Assembly: GCA_032209605.1 (NCBI GenBank) | Contig: JASFXZ010000001.1 | Coordinates: 43,900,619-43,964,618 of the forward strand | Origin: Mactromeris polynyma | Taxonomy: Eukaryota > Mollusca > Bivalvia > Venerida > Mactridae | Reading direction: 5' to 3' | DNA: 64,000 nt | Shown: piece after piece, positions 24,185 through 37,164 of the stretch | How positions within the stretch are numbered: position 1 is the stretch's first letter | Layout: every line of letters begins with the position of its first letter | Program-made: the position numbers and the translations under genes | The notes under the pieces: model-generated | What the model was told of the DNA's origin: nothing | The model's database searches: none | Seen by the model: the letters and a program-made list of their open reading frames with translations, nothing else

Positions 24185-25365
24185 AAAGGACGGAGGCACA
24201 CGCACGGAGGGGCCACACAACAAGACCAGACGGACGAGAAGGTACGCACACGGTGGGGGCACAAAACAAGATCAGACGGACGAGCAGGTACACACACGGA
24301 GTGGACACAAAACAAGACTAGATGTACGAGCAGGTATACACACGGAGGGGAAAAATCAATTTCCGACGGACCAGCAGGTATACACACGGAGGGGAAAAAA
24401 TCAATTTCAGACGGACCAGCAGGTACACGCACGGAGGGGACACAAAACAAGATCAGACGGACCAGCAGGTACACACACGGAGGGGACATAAAACAAGATC
24501 CGACGGACCAGCAGGTATACACACGGAGGGGACACAAAACAAGATCAGACGGACCAGCAGGTATACACACGGAGGGGACACAAAACAAGATCAGACGGAC
24601 CAGCAGGTATACACACGGAGGGGACACAAAACAAGATCAGCAGGTATACACACGGAGGGGACACAAAACAAGACTAGATGTACGAGCAGGTATACACACG
24701 GAGGGGAAAAAATCAATTTCCGACGGACCAGCAGGTATACACACGGAGGGGAAAAAATCAATTTCCGACGGACCAGCAGGTATACACACGGAGGGGAAAA
24801 AATCAATTTCAGACGGACCAGCAGGTACACGCACGGAGGGGACACAAAACAAGATCAGACGGACCAGCAGGTACACACACGGAGGGGACATAAAACAAGA
24901 TCCGACGGACCAGCAGGTATACACACGGAGGGGACACAAAACAAGATCAGACGGACCAGCAGGTATACACACGGAGGGGACACAAAACAAGATCAGACGG
25001 ACCAGCAGGTATACACACGGAGGGGACACAAAACAAGATCAGCAGGTATACACACGGAGGGGACACAAAACAAGATCCGACGGACCAGCAGGTATACACA
25101 CGGAGGGGACACAAAACAAGATCAGCAGGTACACACACAAAGGGGGCACAAAACAAGATCAGACGGACCAGCAAGTATACACACGGAGGGGACACAAAAC
25201 AATAGCAGCAGGTACACACACGGAGGGGACACAATACAAGATCCGACGGACCAGCAGGTACACACACGGAGGGGACACAATACAAGATCAGACGGACCAG
25301 CAGGTACACACACGGAGGGGACACAAAACAAGATCTGACGGACCAGCAGGTATACACACGATTCC
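24185..25365. repeat. 46-bp minisatellite with higher-order duplication
   Basis: The basic unit combines GACGGACCAGCAGGTATACA and CACGGAGGGGACACAAAACA plus AGATCA. Spacing is 46 bp (24433 to 24479). Variants replace ACACAAAACAAGATC with AAAAAATCAATTTC, or drop the GACGGACC segment. A block starting TAGATGTACGAGCAGG at about 24318 recurs almost unchanged at about 24674, so a run of about eight units was duplicated together. The 338-codon frame (24322-25338) cycles through all three frames of a non-3n unit and is not credible as a gene. Units are related to those at 55.5-56.9 kb. Confidence 0.95.
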
Positions 25366-25393
25366 TACAATATTTATACAACTGATTGAAATT

Positions 25394-25571
25394 CACTTAA
25401 ACCTCAATAATACGACCAACATTGGTACCCTTGAAAACTGGTCTTCTTGTTGAGGTCGTCTTAATATTGACGTTAAATAAAGAGCGAAACAGTGAAAATG
25501 GACTTGAAAAGTGTGTTCTTAATTTTGAGTTGGTCTTATTATTGAGGTGGTCTTTAAGTGAGGGTTTACTG
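25394..25571. mobile_element. TA-flanked MITE family, copy 2
   Basis: The left end CACTTAAACCTCAATAATAC and the right end GGTCTTTAAGTGAGGG then TTTACTG, followed by TA, form TIRs matching copies 41507 and 54319. The interior AGAGCGAAACAGTGAAAATG is shared with copy 41507 (AGAGCAAAACAGTGAAAATG). Non-coding. Confidence 0.75.
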
Positions 25572-28176
25572 TACACACAATGGCGATACTGACGAATTGA
25601 TGTCGTTGCTGTTATTGTTCAAAGCGACAAAGGATGTTGTTTTGACGTAAATCCTTTTATTGAACCAAAGATAAAAAATCGCAGTGTTTTATAACAAAAT
25701 TCGCACTCTAAATAACAGTACTACCGACGTTTACAGATTCTGTTACCAACGTTACGGGATAATATACCACGTGGCATTCAGAAAAGCTTGCTGCAAAAGA
25801 ACTTTAAGTGAAAACTAGTGTAAGAAAGTAGTTTTATGTGAAATCGATTAAAAAAGATATCAGGTTAACATTTTAGTTCAAACTTTCAAAATTTCTGTAA
25901 AATGATGCAGTTTTGAATGTGACAATTATATGTATATTAATATTTCGAATTATAATAACTTGTAATTTTAATTACATTGTACATGGTGCTCAAAACTTAA
26001 AACAAGAAATGTCTTAAAAACGATGATCAGTGCAAATTGAAATAAGCGACTAAGATTTTGAATTACATGTATTTCACGAACACACGTTAATAGAATATAA
26101 CAAATAAAGACAGCCAATCATTAAAAGTCTGCTTCTGTTGATATAAAATGTATATAGCACGTAATTACTCGTAAATGTACATCTAAACACAGTTACGGGA
26201 CCATTGTGGCATTTTCCATTGACCTTTCACAGATTTCCATAAAATCACTACGTAAGTGCAAGTACTTATTTAAAAAAACAACATGTACCAGTACATTAAT
26301 ACGACATTTATGCATTTTTCTCGTGTCTAAACTTATGATTAATGATAAGAAACGAGTATATTATACAATAATTGAACATGTCTACTTTAAACTGTATCAA
26401 AATAAAACGTTCGAATCGATGAAGACGTAAAAAAGCTTAGACGATATTTATCCGTAGTCTTTTTAATCTCATTCATTTTGTAGCAAACATTTTTTCTTCG
26501 AACATTAATCGTATTTTCACCGTACACGTTTGTGTTGAAACCGCTTGACTATCACAACAATAGAACACGTATAGAATTACTATCGACTTTGTCTGATTAA
26601 CGTTTGATGTATAAAGTACATTAAACTGCGACAAGAATTCGTTAGTAGTCAAAAGTCTTGTCATAGATACGTATGTCTACTCTCAAACCATAATTTAGGA
26701 CATACGAATTTATTCCGTTCGAGTCCAGCGTCTACCACGTGCAGATTTGAACGATTCGGCATCCAGTTAACAAAGGAAGTTCGCATTTAACTTAAGATCT
26801 GTCACAGTAGCAAGAGCGAGCACAATACGGCTGCGCTAAAAAGTGTGCCAAACATGTACGCTGATTATCATCTGGTAAATTACTGTTCGTCATCTGTCAT
26901 TACCTCAAATTACGCCTGCGTTTATCGTAATATTGGTATTTGGGTCATTCAGTAACTGAACTGAAAGTTTTCGAACGAAAAGGATTCAATTACTTCTGTG
27001 ATGAAAGAATTGTAAGAATTCACCACACGATGAAACAGCATTTCAATGCCAAATCTTGGCCAACTGATCTGCACAATGAAACACCTATAAGTGGGCCTGA
27101 ATAAGGCAATGCTTTGTAGTTTGTTTGGTATATTCCGAAGAATTCAGGAGGGTGTGTAGATAATTAATGTTTTATTCATTAATGTTTATGGTCATTCAAA
27201 CTGCAACTGGTAAAACGCAGTCCCACACAACTTTTTCGCTAAGACATCTTAACATGTTTGAGTAGAGATCATTTTCATGAGCAGGTAGGAACTCCTTTTA
27301 ATTGTTTATTTGGCATAATAATAAATAATATAAACCAACACTTGGATTAAAAGTGAATACTCTACGAAAACAATTTTCCAACTCAGACCCCTCAACATTG
27401 TGTTGGAGTAGGGGCAATTTTCATGGGTACGTAGAGTTATGCTAAACAAACCATTTTGTAATTATGGCCTATGATTATGCCAAACAAACTTTTTTCAATA
27501 ATGGCCAAAACATCTATCTCCTCTTAAAGAAATATGCGATCGTTGATTGGCTAAAACTGTCACGAAATAAAGAACATTGTCTCTCATTGATTGGAATACT
27601 TTGTCGGGTCATACTTGAAGTTGCATGGGTACATATGGCGTTTCTGACCGATGTTAAAATGTTTTCATACGTAAAACCAAATCGCTGACTGGCAGAATTG
27701 CCTCAACGAAACGTACTTTTACTATGAAATGGTAAGTCAGAAACAAAAGTCCTATGATGACATAATTGTTACAGGTTGTACTAGTATCTCATTACATTTG
27801 ACTTGTAATTATCTTTAGTGATAGATGGGCGTACTTGTAGTCTTTGATACAATGCGTTGAGTGAGAAACAAAATCAAACTGATATTGATGTTGAAATGAT
27901 TATAAAATCGCATTTGTTGAGTCTGATTGTGCTCAATTCAGCATATATCAAACGTCATTAATTTGTCGCATTCGTAATGAGATACTATAAGGAGATAATC
28001 GGATTACTGGTCACCTGGACATCAGAGAACATTATTTCAAGGAGTACTTTTTTAAGTGATGTTATTGCTTGGAACATTCTTTTAAAGATCTGCCGAGGGT
28101 AAAATTAAGCTGGTAGAACAATTCTAAAAGTGAAAAGATATGCTGAGCAGGTATGGCCAAATTCACAAACCAGAAT
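25572..28176. other. non-coding DNA
   Basis: A B-box-like GTTCGAGTCC at about 26718 has no A box. Short frames at 26206-26430 and 27464-27688 have no homology that I recognise. Confidence 0.4.
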
Positions 28177-28231
28177 TTCCCGACAAAAGGGATGAGGCAC
28201 ACATAAGGAGGGGACACAAAAGCAAGACCGA
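28177..28231 (+). repeat. isolated decayed unit of the 46-bp minisatellite
   Basis: The sequence GAGGCACACATAAGGAGGGG then ACACAAAAGCAAGACC matches the unit core CACGGAGGGGACACAAAACA. A further shred, AACACATAAGGACACAAAAT, lies at about 28602. Both are single copies, with no array here. Confidence 0.55.
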
Positions 28232-30109
28232 AATGATGAGGACTATGATTTTTAAAACAACATTGAATATTAAAACATTAAAAAACATCATGAGTAAGAA
28301 TAACAATGTCATGAACACAAACACCAAGATAATTAAAAAAATAGTAAATTCTTATTTCAACTGTGATCCTTACCATACATACTCGTACTAACACAATTAC
28401 ATTATACAATGACATTGCTGGAGCCCACAAAACAGGTAACAGGCACAGTCGATGGTTTGGCTGATCTTTTATCAAGGTCATGCAGGTCGGCCGTTAGACA
28501 GTACCGGATTGGTTATCCTAACGTCAAATGTAACACGGTTATCGATTGGTGATTTTGAGCCAAATATTCGAAGACTGGTCCAACTATATATATATTTAAA
28601 CCAACACATAAGGACACAAAATAACAAATATATTTGTTTTCCAAATGTTTGGTTTGTCAAAGTCATCAAGAAATTTGGAAAAGTGTTAAAGTAAAATTAT
28701 TTTTACATCCAATAAGAAACAAGTAAAACAACTTATATTAATCATTCTCAATGGCTGCGTCTTGGATTACATGCAGTAAACGGTACTCTCAGCCAATACC
28801 CTCACCTAAATCAGGGCCAGTAACCACTACTTCCACCTAATTCAGGGCTTGGTATTTTGCACAGTTAAACAACAACAAGTAGGCATCATGACTGTCTATG
28901 AATGGAATGATAAGTTAGCAATAACAAAATACCAATGAGTTCAACACATTATGCTAATTGGTTTCAGTAATATCGTGCGACATTTTGACAGACATTTACT
29001 CTATAAAACACACAATTACTAATATCAAAGCCTCGTTTCTCTGTAACAGAATAAAACGGACTTCTATCTACAAGAGTAATTAGTATATATACCATATCTC
29101 TGATCGTATTTTGATAGATATTGCCTAACTAAAAGTTCATGTTAGAACAAAACATTCATATACTTGCCGATGTTCTATTATCAGAGATACAAACCAACGT
29201 ACAAGAAGGTCATCATTCATACCGTAGTTATTCTCAGCTGAATGAGCGTACAATCACATAAATTAATAAGGCATAACACATGAGATGCATTAGGACTATA
29301 ATTGATATCTAAGTCTTCTAAGTATCTCTGTTGGTCTGAAGGGAATGCCTCTAATCATTGGATTTATATCTCGTCCATGTACATGGTTTTATACTTTAAG
29401 TCACGGAACATGTAACGAGAGGAACACGAAGCTCCAATATTGATGTACACTTCTCATATCACTTCGTATGTTCTTAATAAACGTTCTCAATAAAATCCAC
29501 ATATAAAACCGAGCATCTGAGGTACATGCTTTGAGTATGAAGTACATACTCCGCACTTGTATGTTTTATGATGCCATTAGCCAGGTACAATCATATACGC
29601 CTGCTTGGTTTAAGTAATACATATTCACTCGTATATTTTCATTAATTAGATTAATCAGATAATTCAAATGTTATGTCCGATATGCTGGGTAAATAAATAT
29701 CGCATACATGTATCAGGATTTTTTCACTCAGAAATGACCCCCCACCCAAAAAACACCACATTTCATTTCTACTGATTTTTTCGTTTAATAATTCATAGTC
29801 AACATTTATATGTGTCTATAATTTAATGATGTGTTGATGCAATAAAAGGCTGTTTAAGATAAGCGTTACTGTTTTAAAAACGCAACAAATAAAACTTGTT
29901 CAGAGTACTGAAGAGAATATGCATTTATGTTACAAGCGCGTGATATTCGCTCTGATATACCCGTGCATTCTTTTTTAGATAAGCCACAAATACTAAGTAT
30001 TGAGTGTCTTACATTCAAATCAGACGAAAACCATGAACAGTATATATTATATAACTTAAATGTATTGAGCAAAACCTTTAAATGAAACTGAATTAAAAGA
30101 TGATGAATG
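28232..30109. other. non-coding DNA
   Basis: A short direct duplication, TCACCTAAATCAGGGC and CCACCTAATTCAGGGC, occurs near 28801-28850. Nothing else is recognised. Confidence 0.4.
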
Positions 30110-30600
30110 TTGCAATCGGGATGAGGAGGATGGCAATAAGACTGATGATGATGATTATGATATATATGATGGTGATCAAGATGGCGATGACGATAGCGAT
30201 GGTGTTGGTTGTTTTGATATTGTTTATGATAAGGATGATGGAGGTGGCGGCAGTGTGGTCGTGAATATTATTATAACGATAATGTGAGTAGCAATGGCGT
30301 TCATAGTGATAACAGGAATGATGCTGCTTGTAGTTTTGATGATGGTGACGATGATGTGATGCTTGTTGTTTCGATGATGATGACAATAATGACTGAAATG
30401 ATGGTGACGTTAATGATGACGATACTGATGGTGTTGGTGGCGTCAGTGATGATGAAGATACTGATGCTGCTTCTATTTTTCATGTTGACGACGATAATGA
30501 TGGTGCTGGTGGTGATGATGATGTTGATAAGGATCGCGATGGTTGTGGTTTGTGATCACGAAAACGACGATGTTACTGATAATTGGGTTATCGTGGATCG
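30110..30600. repeat. GAT/GTT-rich low-complexity tract
   Basis: An irregular mix of GATGATG, GTTGTT and GGTGGTG triplets runs for about 0.5 kb with no fixed unit. The Met/Val-rich frame at 30284-30631 and its complementary frames follow from the triplet bias. Confidence 0.8.
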
Positions 30601-32001
30601 ATCTGCACGAGTGGAATACACTCCTCCTTAATACAAGTACTGCATGCAACATCGCAATTAATGCCATTACGTAATGGATCCATTTAACGAAGTACATTGT
30701 TCATAAAATTGAAGCATATTTGATGAAGATGAGCAGATCATTCGGCAATATCAGAACATTATAAAATAGAGAAATGCAGCTGAATATGACTTTAGACAGT
30801 TGTTGCACCCGTCTACCTTCCATTTAATAATATGTATACCCAACATCTTCATACCACATAATCAGTGAATAGACTAGCGTACGTGATCTTGCAATTATGT
30901 ATATAATGTTTTATAATTTAAGAGGCATTAAAATTCTTGGAAAGTATCCAAGTAACAATGAAAAATATGATGTGGTGAAAAAGAAAATTAATTCAATGAT
31001 TATAAAATTCCCTATTTTTGCAGAAATCACGCGATGTGATTTGCAATTTAAGTTGCAATCAACATCAATAAAGTTTACCTTGAAACGATTTGTTTTCGCC
31101 CACGATGCAGTAGTTTTTACCTATATAACCAGATATATTTTCACTTCCAATAGGCGTTGCATGTTTCTAATAACGCAAATAATACATAACACACTTTCAT
31201 AAATTCAATGAATGCACGTTCTTAGCAAATAAAAAACATTCGCTAAAATTTCACTCGTAATATTATCAGTATTCCAATCACAACGTTAATTGAAGTGAAT
31301 CCATATCTCCACATTAATATCCCTCCACCTAGTTCACGCTGCAAATATTTCACTTCTCAGAACAAAAATGAAACTGTTGCAGCCAATGACTGCTCTGAAC
31401 TAAATAGCGCAACTTACAAACATCCCCATTCACATTTTAACACGTACAAAAACTGTAAGAAATAGGAAACTAGAACATAACTGAAACGAGAACGATTATT
31501 ACAATGATCAAGTCGACAGATAATGTTTCAATGCCGAAGCTCGCGAAATTCATACAGAATATTAAGGAATGTTTGTCGAGATAAGGCGCCGATGCTGTAC
31601 CGTATCATTCCTAACAAAACGCGAGCGTTTCAAATACAGCGCCGCTTCCTATCATATCCAATTAAGTTATCATACAGCAGTTGTTGAGAGCTACTCATTG
31701 TGGCACTAATATGCCATTCTACATATTTTATGTAATTTAGTTTACCCTGGTATTCGACGTTAATTGTTCAGTCATGAAGTGTTTTTTTCTAAAACAGATC
31801 CGAAGTGAGGTATTAAAGATATGAACGTTTCTATCAATTCAAAACAATTACCGGTATCTAACTTTCCATCAGAACTCAGAACTGACTGAGAATTGATATA
31901 ACCTGCTTAATCATTGACTGGGGATGTTACCTAATTAACAATAAAACACTTCGCTCCTAGATTTTGGTCAAATGGTTGAGTTTGAGAAAATATTTATCAT
32001 G
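30601..32001. other. non-coding DNA
   Basis: The 101-codon frame at 30897-31202 has no recognised signature. A slightly CpG-richer patch occurs near 31540-31650. Confidence 0.4.
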
Positions 32002-32317
32002 GAAATACACAAGAAATATCTTGAAAAAAGAAGGTCGGCGCAATTTGACGGTTAATATTTGTTAAATGCCGAGATGTTACGATTGCTGGTCACACCAGAT
32101 CCAAATTGGATTTCGGTAAATCCATCGAAATTCAGTGGATTTCGGTAAGGTAATGTGCCCTTTATCGAAAGGTTAACCAATCCGCGTCAATGTTACAAAC
32201 GTTGTTCGGTTGAAGAGAACTTGCTTTGGTTGTTAACCTAAGAGTCATTTGGTTATCACAACATTGATATGCAAATAGCAAAACCATGTTAGTACGACTG
32301 CGCCGAAAAACTGATCG
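32002..32317 (+). repeat. dispersed CCAAT/octamer repeat, copy B with 5' extension
   Basis: This starts AAGAAATATCTTGAAAAAAG, includes GCCGAGATGTTACG and two TGGATTTCGGTAA blocks, then TTATCGAAAGGTTAACCAAT and the CCAAT/octamer segment (ATGCAAAT 32269-32276). The 5' extension is shared with copy C (48343 on) and with 58218-58338, so the full repeat is at least 315 bp. Confidence 0.75.
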
Positions 32318-33214
32318 TCGGTACAGAAAACATTCATTTTATTGATGCTTATTTCGAAATAGAAACTAACAGACAAACATGTAATTACTAATCATTGTTT
32401 CGTGACAGGAGTTCATTGGAATGATTGCATGTTCAAGCTAAATCAGTGTATCTGATACTCTGATTGAACCACGTGACACATTGTGTCATCTTCGATAAAA
32501 ACAACACAATACGACATATACTGGCAATGTCATTCCATCAACAGAAGATGTCGTATCTCTTTAGAAAACGTATCCATTTTCAGCCAACTTATTGTCCATT
32601 GGTTAGTGAGATCTTCAGTCTAATCAAGAGGGAACGTACGAAGAGTGACAATATATTTTTATCTACGAGTTATACAAGCGAAATGGGATCCTGTTCAATA
32701 TGATAGTAGATCATATCATTGTTCTTATTACCAACAATAAATATAAAATAATGAAGAAAATATTTTTTAAACATCTTATTCACCATCCTTTTTGCGACTA
32801 ACTAATTACACGTATTTCAATTATCACGACCGCATCTGAGAATAAACCAGCAATATCAATAAATTGTTATATGTGTTATTTCTTGTTTTGTTTTACCTGA
32901 TTCAGATATTTTATGCTAGAGGGACAAACGACATCACAGGTTTCTTCAGTTTTATTCCATGTTGCTATATGTGCTATATAAGTACAGTGTACTTTGTGAT
33001 ACATGTATCAATGTTTAGTATACATGTATATACATTTATGTAGATATGTATGTGTATATGTTATCTCTTATAACTCATTGTATGAGTGACAGTGTACTTT
33101 TATTATATACAAATGTCGAGTTTTAGTGTATATGTACTCGTATGTGATATGTACACTGATGAGATTGCAATAAAGATTTAAATTCAGATACATTTAACAT
33201 TAATTCATTTAATA
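32318..33214. other. non-coding DNA
   Basis: No supported feature. Confidence 0.35.
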
Positions 33215-33414
33215 CTGTGAAACCTCAATAATAAGAAGTTTATTTTATTTATAACAAGACCACAGTCGGTTCTAAAGAAAGTCGGACTTTATTGCGATGT
33301 GATCTAATTATCGATTTTAAATGTGAAAGAAATATTAAAACTGGTCAATGTAAATACGATTTTGTTAATGAGGTGGTCTTAAATTGGAGGCTGTCATTAA
33401 GTAAGGTTTTACTG
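33215..33414. mobile_element. TA-flanked MITE family, copy 3
   Basis: The left end CTGTGAAACCTCAATAATAA is preceded by TA. The right end reads CATTAAGTAAGGTTTTACTG. GAGGTGGTCTTAAATTGGAG is the shared sub-terminal block. Diverged and non-coding. Confidence 0.65.
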
Positions 33415-34470
33415 TTACTGTTTTTGAGGCGCTTGAGCGTCTCATTGCTATCATCGTCAACCGGATGGTCTACTAGAAGTACCGCCATATTTATGTCCTC
33501 AAGAAAGTAGTACTTGTATAGTCCTCTGATTTTAATATAGATTTTATGAGTATAATGGCTGTTTTGTCAGGGATATATCAATTGTGGAATGGCGGGAGTC
33601 TTGATGTAAACGGCTTTTCTGGATTATTTGTGTCATTTTTTGGAGAATGAGTTTACCCATCCTTGCCTTGGAAGCACCCCAAGGACATTCAGTCCTTTGA
33701 TTTATATCTGAATCGTGAAAGCGTCTAACTCATGCAGTGTATCAGACGCTGACGAACAATATTTGATTTATTTCAGGCTTGAAGTGACTCCAATCCAGTC
33801 ACAGACGACATTTTATTACGTATGTTATGTAACACCTTTAAATGTAGCACATATTTTCTTACCACCACTGAAGAGTTATTGATAATAACATAACGTGATG
33901 TTGATCCTAACTTATGTTAATTCACTCTATGTAAATTACATATATACATTCAAAGGCATTTCCTATTGGTCATTTCATACCATTAACATATTTTTCAAAA
34001 TAATACGTTGAAATATAACTTATCTAAATATGCTTTACTTCATGCTTATGGTCTTACCATACCAAAATCATTAAAAGTCCATAAATACACACGGTTATAC
34101 AAATGTCGTCTGATTAAGATTTCTTTCGAAATAAAAAAATCCCAGCAGAAACGTAGGGTGACCAATTCGAAAAGTGGTTCAACGTATTGTTCATAAGTTA
34201 CGTAAGTTTCATCGTATGTATGTACTTGTGTTGTTTTTATATGTGCGTATTCTGTCATGGTGACAAGATCTATATGCTAAAGCAAAATAAACCATTCTGT
34301 TCTGTTCTGATTCTTAAATATTTACAATTATTCAAAGTTTCTGCACCATTCACAAGCCCTGATATTCTCGGAATTTTGTTTTTAATGAAAGGCGTTCGCT
34401 TTTATTTAGTAGTTTGAGTTTTCGCTGTTTTTCAACAATATTTCAGTTATACACAGTTGCAATCAGTTGA
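33415..34470. other. non-coding DNA
   Basis: No supported exon. A pyrimidine tract and TTTCAG at about 34430-34446 could serve as an acceptor for the open frame that follows. Confidence 0.35.
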
Positions 34471-36444
34471 CATGACCAGTGTTCCTGGGTTACTTATCAG
34501 TACCAACCAGGTATTCCTCAAACACCTGTCAAGTTCCGTCATGGACCTGAGATGGAGGACAGATGCTGTGCCATGGTTGCTGTATCATCAGTCAACTTCC
34601 GTCATGGACCAGAGATGGAGGACAGATGCTGTGCCATGGTTGCTGTATCATCAGTCAACTTCCGTCATGGACCAGAGATGGAGGACAGATGCTGTGCCAT
34701 GGTTGCTGTATCATCAGTCAACTTCCGTCATGGACCAGAGATGGAGGACAGATGCTGTGCCATGGTTGCTGTACCATCTGTCAACTTCCGTCATGGACCA
34801 GAGATGGAGGACAGATGCTGTGCCATGGTTGCTGTACCATCAGTCAACTTCCGTCATGGACCAGAGATGGAGGACAGATGCTGTGCCATGGTTGCTGTAC
34901 CATCTGTCAAGTTCCGTCATGGACCTGAGATGGAGGACAGATGCTGTGCCATGGTTGCTGTATCATCAGTCAACTTCCGTCATGGACCAGAGATGGAGGA
35001 CAGATGCTGTGCCATGGTTGCTGTACCATCTGTCAACTTCCGTCATGGACCAGAGATGGAGGACAGATGCTGTGCCATGGTTGCTGTATCATCAGTCAAC
35101 TTCCGTCATGGACCAGAGATGGAGGACAGATGCCGTGCCATGGTTGCTGTATCATCAGTCAACTTCCGTCATGGACCAGAGATGGAGGACAGATGCTGTG
35201 CCATGGTTGCTGTACAATCTGTCAACTTCCGTCATGGACCAGAGATGGAGGACAGATGCTGTGCCATGGTTGCTGTACAATCTGTCAACTTCCGTCATGG
35301 ACCTGAGATGGAGGACAGATGCAGTGCCATGGTTGCTGTACCATCTGTCAACTTCCGTCATGGACCAGAGATGGAGGACAGATGCTGTGCCATGGTTGCT
35401 GTAATATCTGTCAACTTCCGTCATGGACCAGAGATGGAGGACAGATGCCATGCCATGGTTGCTGTACAATCTGTCAACTTCCGTCATGGACCAGAGATGG
35501 AGGACAGATGCCGTGCCATGGTTGCTGTACAATCTGTCAACTTCCGTCATGGACCAGAGATGGAGGACAGATGCCGTGCCATGGTTGCTGTACAATCTGT
35601 CAACTTCCGTCATGGACCAGAGATGGAGGACAGATGCCGTGCCATGGTTGCTGTACAATCTGTCAACTTCCGTCATGGACCAGAGATGGAGGACAGATGC
35701 CGTGCCATGGTTGCTGTACAATCTGTCAACTTCCGTCATGGACCAGAGATGGAGGACAGATGCTGTGCCATGGTTGCTGTACCATCTGTCAACTTCCGTC
35801 ATGGACCAGAGATGGAGGACAGATGCTGTGCCATGGTTGCTGTATCATCTGTCAACTTCCGTCATGGACCAGATATGGAGGACAGATGCCGTGCCATGGT
35901 TGCTGTACCATCTGTCAACTTCCGTCATGGACCAGATATGGAGGACAGATGCCGTGCCATGGTTGCTGTACCATCTGTCAACTTCCGTCATGGACCAGAG
36001 ATGGAGGACAGATGCTGTGCCATGGTTGCTGTATCATCAGTCAACTTCCGTCATGGACCAGATATGGAGGACAGATGCCGTGCCATGGTTGCTGTACCAT
36101 CTGTCAACTTCCGTCATGGACCAGAGATGGAGGACAGATGCTGTGCCATGGTTGCTGTATCATCAGTCAACTTCCGTCATGGACCAGAGATGGAGGACAG
36201 ATGCCGTGCCATGGTTGCTGTACCATCTGTCAACTTCCGTCATGGACCAGAGATGGAGGACAGATGCAGTGCCATGGTTGCTGTACCATCTGTCAACTTC
36301 CGTCATGGACCAGATATGGAGGACAGATGATGTGCCAAGGTTGCTGTATCATCAGTCAAATTGTCACAGAGAACGAACGCATCATGCGGTGTTCAAATCT
36401 ACGAACTTCAAGTTAGTAGTGGAGTACTCATCCGTCAGAGCTAA
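34471..36444 (+). CDS. 63-bp x 29 array encoding a 21-residue repeat (candidate exon)
   Basis: From 34552 to 36316 the motif ATGGAGGACAGATG recurs exactly every 63 bp: 29 units without a single indel. In the frame of 34552 all units are open and encode NFRHGPEMEDRCCAMVAVPS-type repeats. The other two forward frames hit TAA or TGA in some units. The frame opens after TGA at 34468 with a non-repetitive lead (CSWVTYQYQPGIPQTPVK) and possible acceptors at 34446 and 34479. It closes at TGA 36328-36330, where the repeat codon TGC has become TGA. Ignoring that base, the frame continues into a unique tail until TAA at 36442-36444. GPEMEDRCCAMVAV resembles part of a kelch blade (GP.M..R...MVAV), but the kelch GG doublet is missing. 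Variation is concentrated at one codon (C/R/S/H) and one S/P/Q/I codon. It may be a repetitive exon, a pseudogenised kelch exon or a plain minisatellite; coding status is unproven. Confidence 0.35.
34525..36345. repeat. 63-bp tandem array, 29 copies
   Basis: The nucleotide view of the same region: the unit contains AACTTCCGTCATGGACCAGA, GATGGAGGACAGATGC and GTGCCATGGTTGCTGTA. Three sub-types differ at the junction, TATCATCAG, TACCATCTG and TACAATCTG. The TACAATCTG type forms a block at 35460-35740, consistent with local duplication of sub-blocks. Confidence 0.97.
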
Positions 36445-36481
36445 CAGGTTGTGTTTCTTTTCGAATAGTATTGCAGTTACA

Positions 36482-36774
36482 ATAGATAGTTCCCACATTT
36501 ACAATTATATACCTTCCTTGGTCAGAATAGTCAGCCATATTGATAGGCAAATTGACTTTAATAATGTAAACGATGCTAAAATAATCAGGTAGATAAAAAT
36601 AACTTGCTCATGTGGGCAGCTGGCTCAGAAAGTTGAAGAAAAAAGAAGTTGTCACATGCAAATTCACACATATCTGGGAATTACTCCTATAAGTGTTTAT
36701 CAGTTTTGCCTATCAAAATGGCTGATGATTATGAACAAGGTAGTGAACTATTGTAGATGTGGGAACTATATATA
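36482..36774. mobile_element. foldback element with about 75-bp inverted arms
   Basis: Arms 36482-36556 and 36700-36774 are inverted copies. ATAGTTCCCACAT pairs with ATGTGGGAACTAT, and TCAGCCATATTGATAGGCAA pairs with TTGCCTATCAAAATGGCTGA. The 140-bp middle has no open frame. It is a MITE or foldback transposon; target duplication was not resolved. Confidence 0.75.
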
Positions 36775-37164
36775 AGGAATCTGTCTTGCTAGCTTCCCGA
36801 GCTGTCTTCTAGATCTGACAATTTCCCACACGATCCAGAGCATAAGGGCAGATGACTGAACCTACGCCACCATCAATCAGAGAATATCAATAAAGTTATT
36901 AGTACAAAAGTTCATACATCGCATTTTGTGTTGACATCAGAATCAGTAAACCAACACTATTTGTTTACCGTATTGATACATTGACAGCTTACCGGCACAT
37001 GGATTGAGTTACTTCACAGCTAAACATAAACATTGGAGATAAGGAGGCAATATCAGACCATGACTCCATGTAAGAACGTCAGAGTTACTAAACTTCCGTG
37101 GGTGGAACAACAACCACCAGTGACACAAACAATTCATTGATGCAAAATAGTGTGCACGTGTAGT
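36775..37164. other. non-coding DNA
   Basis: No supported feature. Confidence 0.35.

Noticed and set aside
24322..25338. 338-codon frame rich in Thr, Arg and His
   Set aside because: Product of a 46-bp non-3n array. Minus-strand frames are equally long, so there is no evidence for one coding frame.
26712..26730. GTTCGAGTCC B box
   Set aside because: No A box at the right distance and no cloverleaf.
30284..30631. 115-codon Met/Val-rich frame
   Set aside because: Consequence of GAT/GTG triplet bias in low-complexity DNA.
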